Below are positions 63,752-64,000 of a stretch of DNA of 64,000 nt, one piece after another. Below the pieces are notes generated by a model. It did no database searches and had not been told where the DNA came from. It saw only the letters and a program-made list of their open reading frames with translations. Every line of letters starts with the position of its first letter. Positions within the stretch are counted from its first letter, which is position 1. A program made the translations under genes and the position numbers. Source of the stretch: Rhodobacteraceae bacterium SB2 (lineage in GTDB: Bacteria > Pseudomonadota > Alphaproteobacteria > Rhodobacterales > Rhodobacteraceae). Where the stretch lies: contig LGRT01000037.1 of assembly GCA_001642945.1 (NCBI GenBank), forward strand, positions 239,718 to 303,717, in the 5' to 3' direction.

Positions 63752-64000
63752 TTGGAACTTGATATACCAACTTGGATGATGGTTTTGATCTTATTGATCA
63801 TAATCATTGTTGTGATCAATTTTCTGAGCGCACGCAGTGACGCTTTTTCTGAAGAAATCAGGAAGAGTAAAGTTATCGAAGAATTACCGATAACAAAAAA
63901 AGATATCAACAAGCTCTTCAAAAAGAAGAAAACCAGCTGTCTAGCCCCCTATATTTGTCCATTGATTTTTGGTTTCTCTAATAAGGTTTCTGGTACGGGT
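63752..64000 (+). CDS. Membrane protein, partial, running off the window end
   Basis: A frame opened by TTG 63752, with AGAAGG 9 bases before it, stays open for 83 codons to the last base. It reads MELDIPTWMMVLILLIIIIV as an N-terminal membrane helix (about 8-24), then a charged stretch (SEEIRKSKVIEELPITKKD and on). The C-terminus is missing. A minus-strand frame at 63718-63921 opposite to it looks like its shadow. Family unknown. Confidence 0.5.
   Translation, partial: MELDIPTWMMVLILLIIIIVVINFLSARSDAFSEEIRKSKVIEELPITKKDINKLFKKKKTSCLAPYICPLIFGFSNKVSGTG

Noticed and set aside
63718..63921. 67-codon minus-strand frame
   Set aside because: It is the complement of the membrane-helix frame on the plus strand, which has the better ribosome site and composition.

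Overview
The window looks like chromosome of a marine alphaproteobacterium of the Roseobacter group (Rhodobacterales). This rests on gene content and order: an uninterrupted phoR-pstSCAB-phoU-phoB cluster with a membrane-free PhoR, class II DAHP synthase, BKACE and GlxA-family genes, several sugar and amino-acid ABC importers, and an EnvZ-like kinase next to a metallo-beta-lactamase gene. Base composition is moderate (near half G+C by eye) up to a tRNA-Asn at 62067, then becomes clearly AT-rich. The genus was not determined.

Layout. 1-1386: end of a bufferin/Hvf-type operon (DUF692, DUF2063, DoxX), with doxX cut by an in-frame TGA. 1383-7374: ArsC/Spx-like protein, cold-shock protein, divergent metR/metF with a perfect MetR box, a membrane-anchored NYN nuclease, a SAF-domain dehydrogenase and an AEC transporter. 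7739-10451: three-gene operon (lambda-crystallin-type dehydrogenase, BKACE, SDR) ending at an intrinsic terminator. 10650-11777: old yellow enzyme. 12061-18647: a glucose/mannose-like ABC importer divergent from a two-component system, with four helically phased repeats between them. 18644-29916: oligosaccharide locus with a LacI regulator, a second paralogous ABC importer, two Gfo/Idh/MocA oxidoreductases, two TIM-barrel isomerase/lyase-type proteins and a GH43 glycosidase. 30030-33217: frameshifted histidine phosphatase, cupin, DUF2938 membrane protein, and a DapA-like protein without its Schiff-base lysine. 33436-42145: glutaryl-CoA dehydrogenase and the phosphate cluster with a triple Pho box. 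42266-47133: PLP enzyme, gamma-carbonic anhydrase, gmk, yicC, aroG. 47306-53739: GlxA-type regulator and a complete branched-chain-type amino-acid ABC importer. 53946-62141: uvrA, glk, an MFS transporter, an EnvZ-like kinase, an MBL hydrolase and tRNA-Asn. 62142-64000: AT-rich accessory DNA with a hypothetical protein, a secreted ClpP-like protein and a membrane protein running off the window end.

How it works together. Most of the window serves nutrient scavenging: sugars (two CUT1 importers, glucokinase, GH43 with oxidoreductase/isomerase pairs), amino acids (liv-type importer), phosphate (pst/pho) and organic acids (AEC transporter with the BKACE operon). In three ABC operons a strong intrinsic terminator directly follows the binding-protein gene, which should give more binding protein than permease. 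I saw no CRISPR array, insertion sequence, prophage or rRNA. The least explained parts are the Gfo/TIM/GH43 locus, the BKACE operon, the lysine-less DapA homologue, the two broken genes and the AT-rich DNA after tRNA-Asn.
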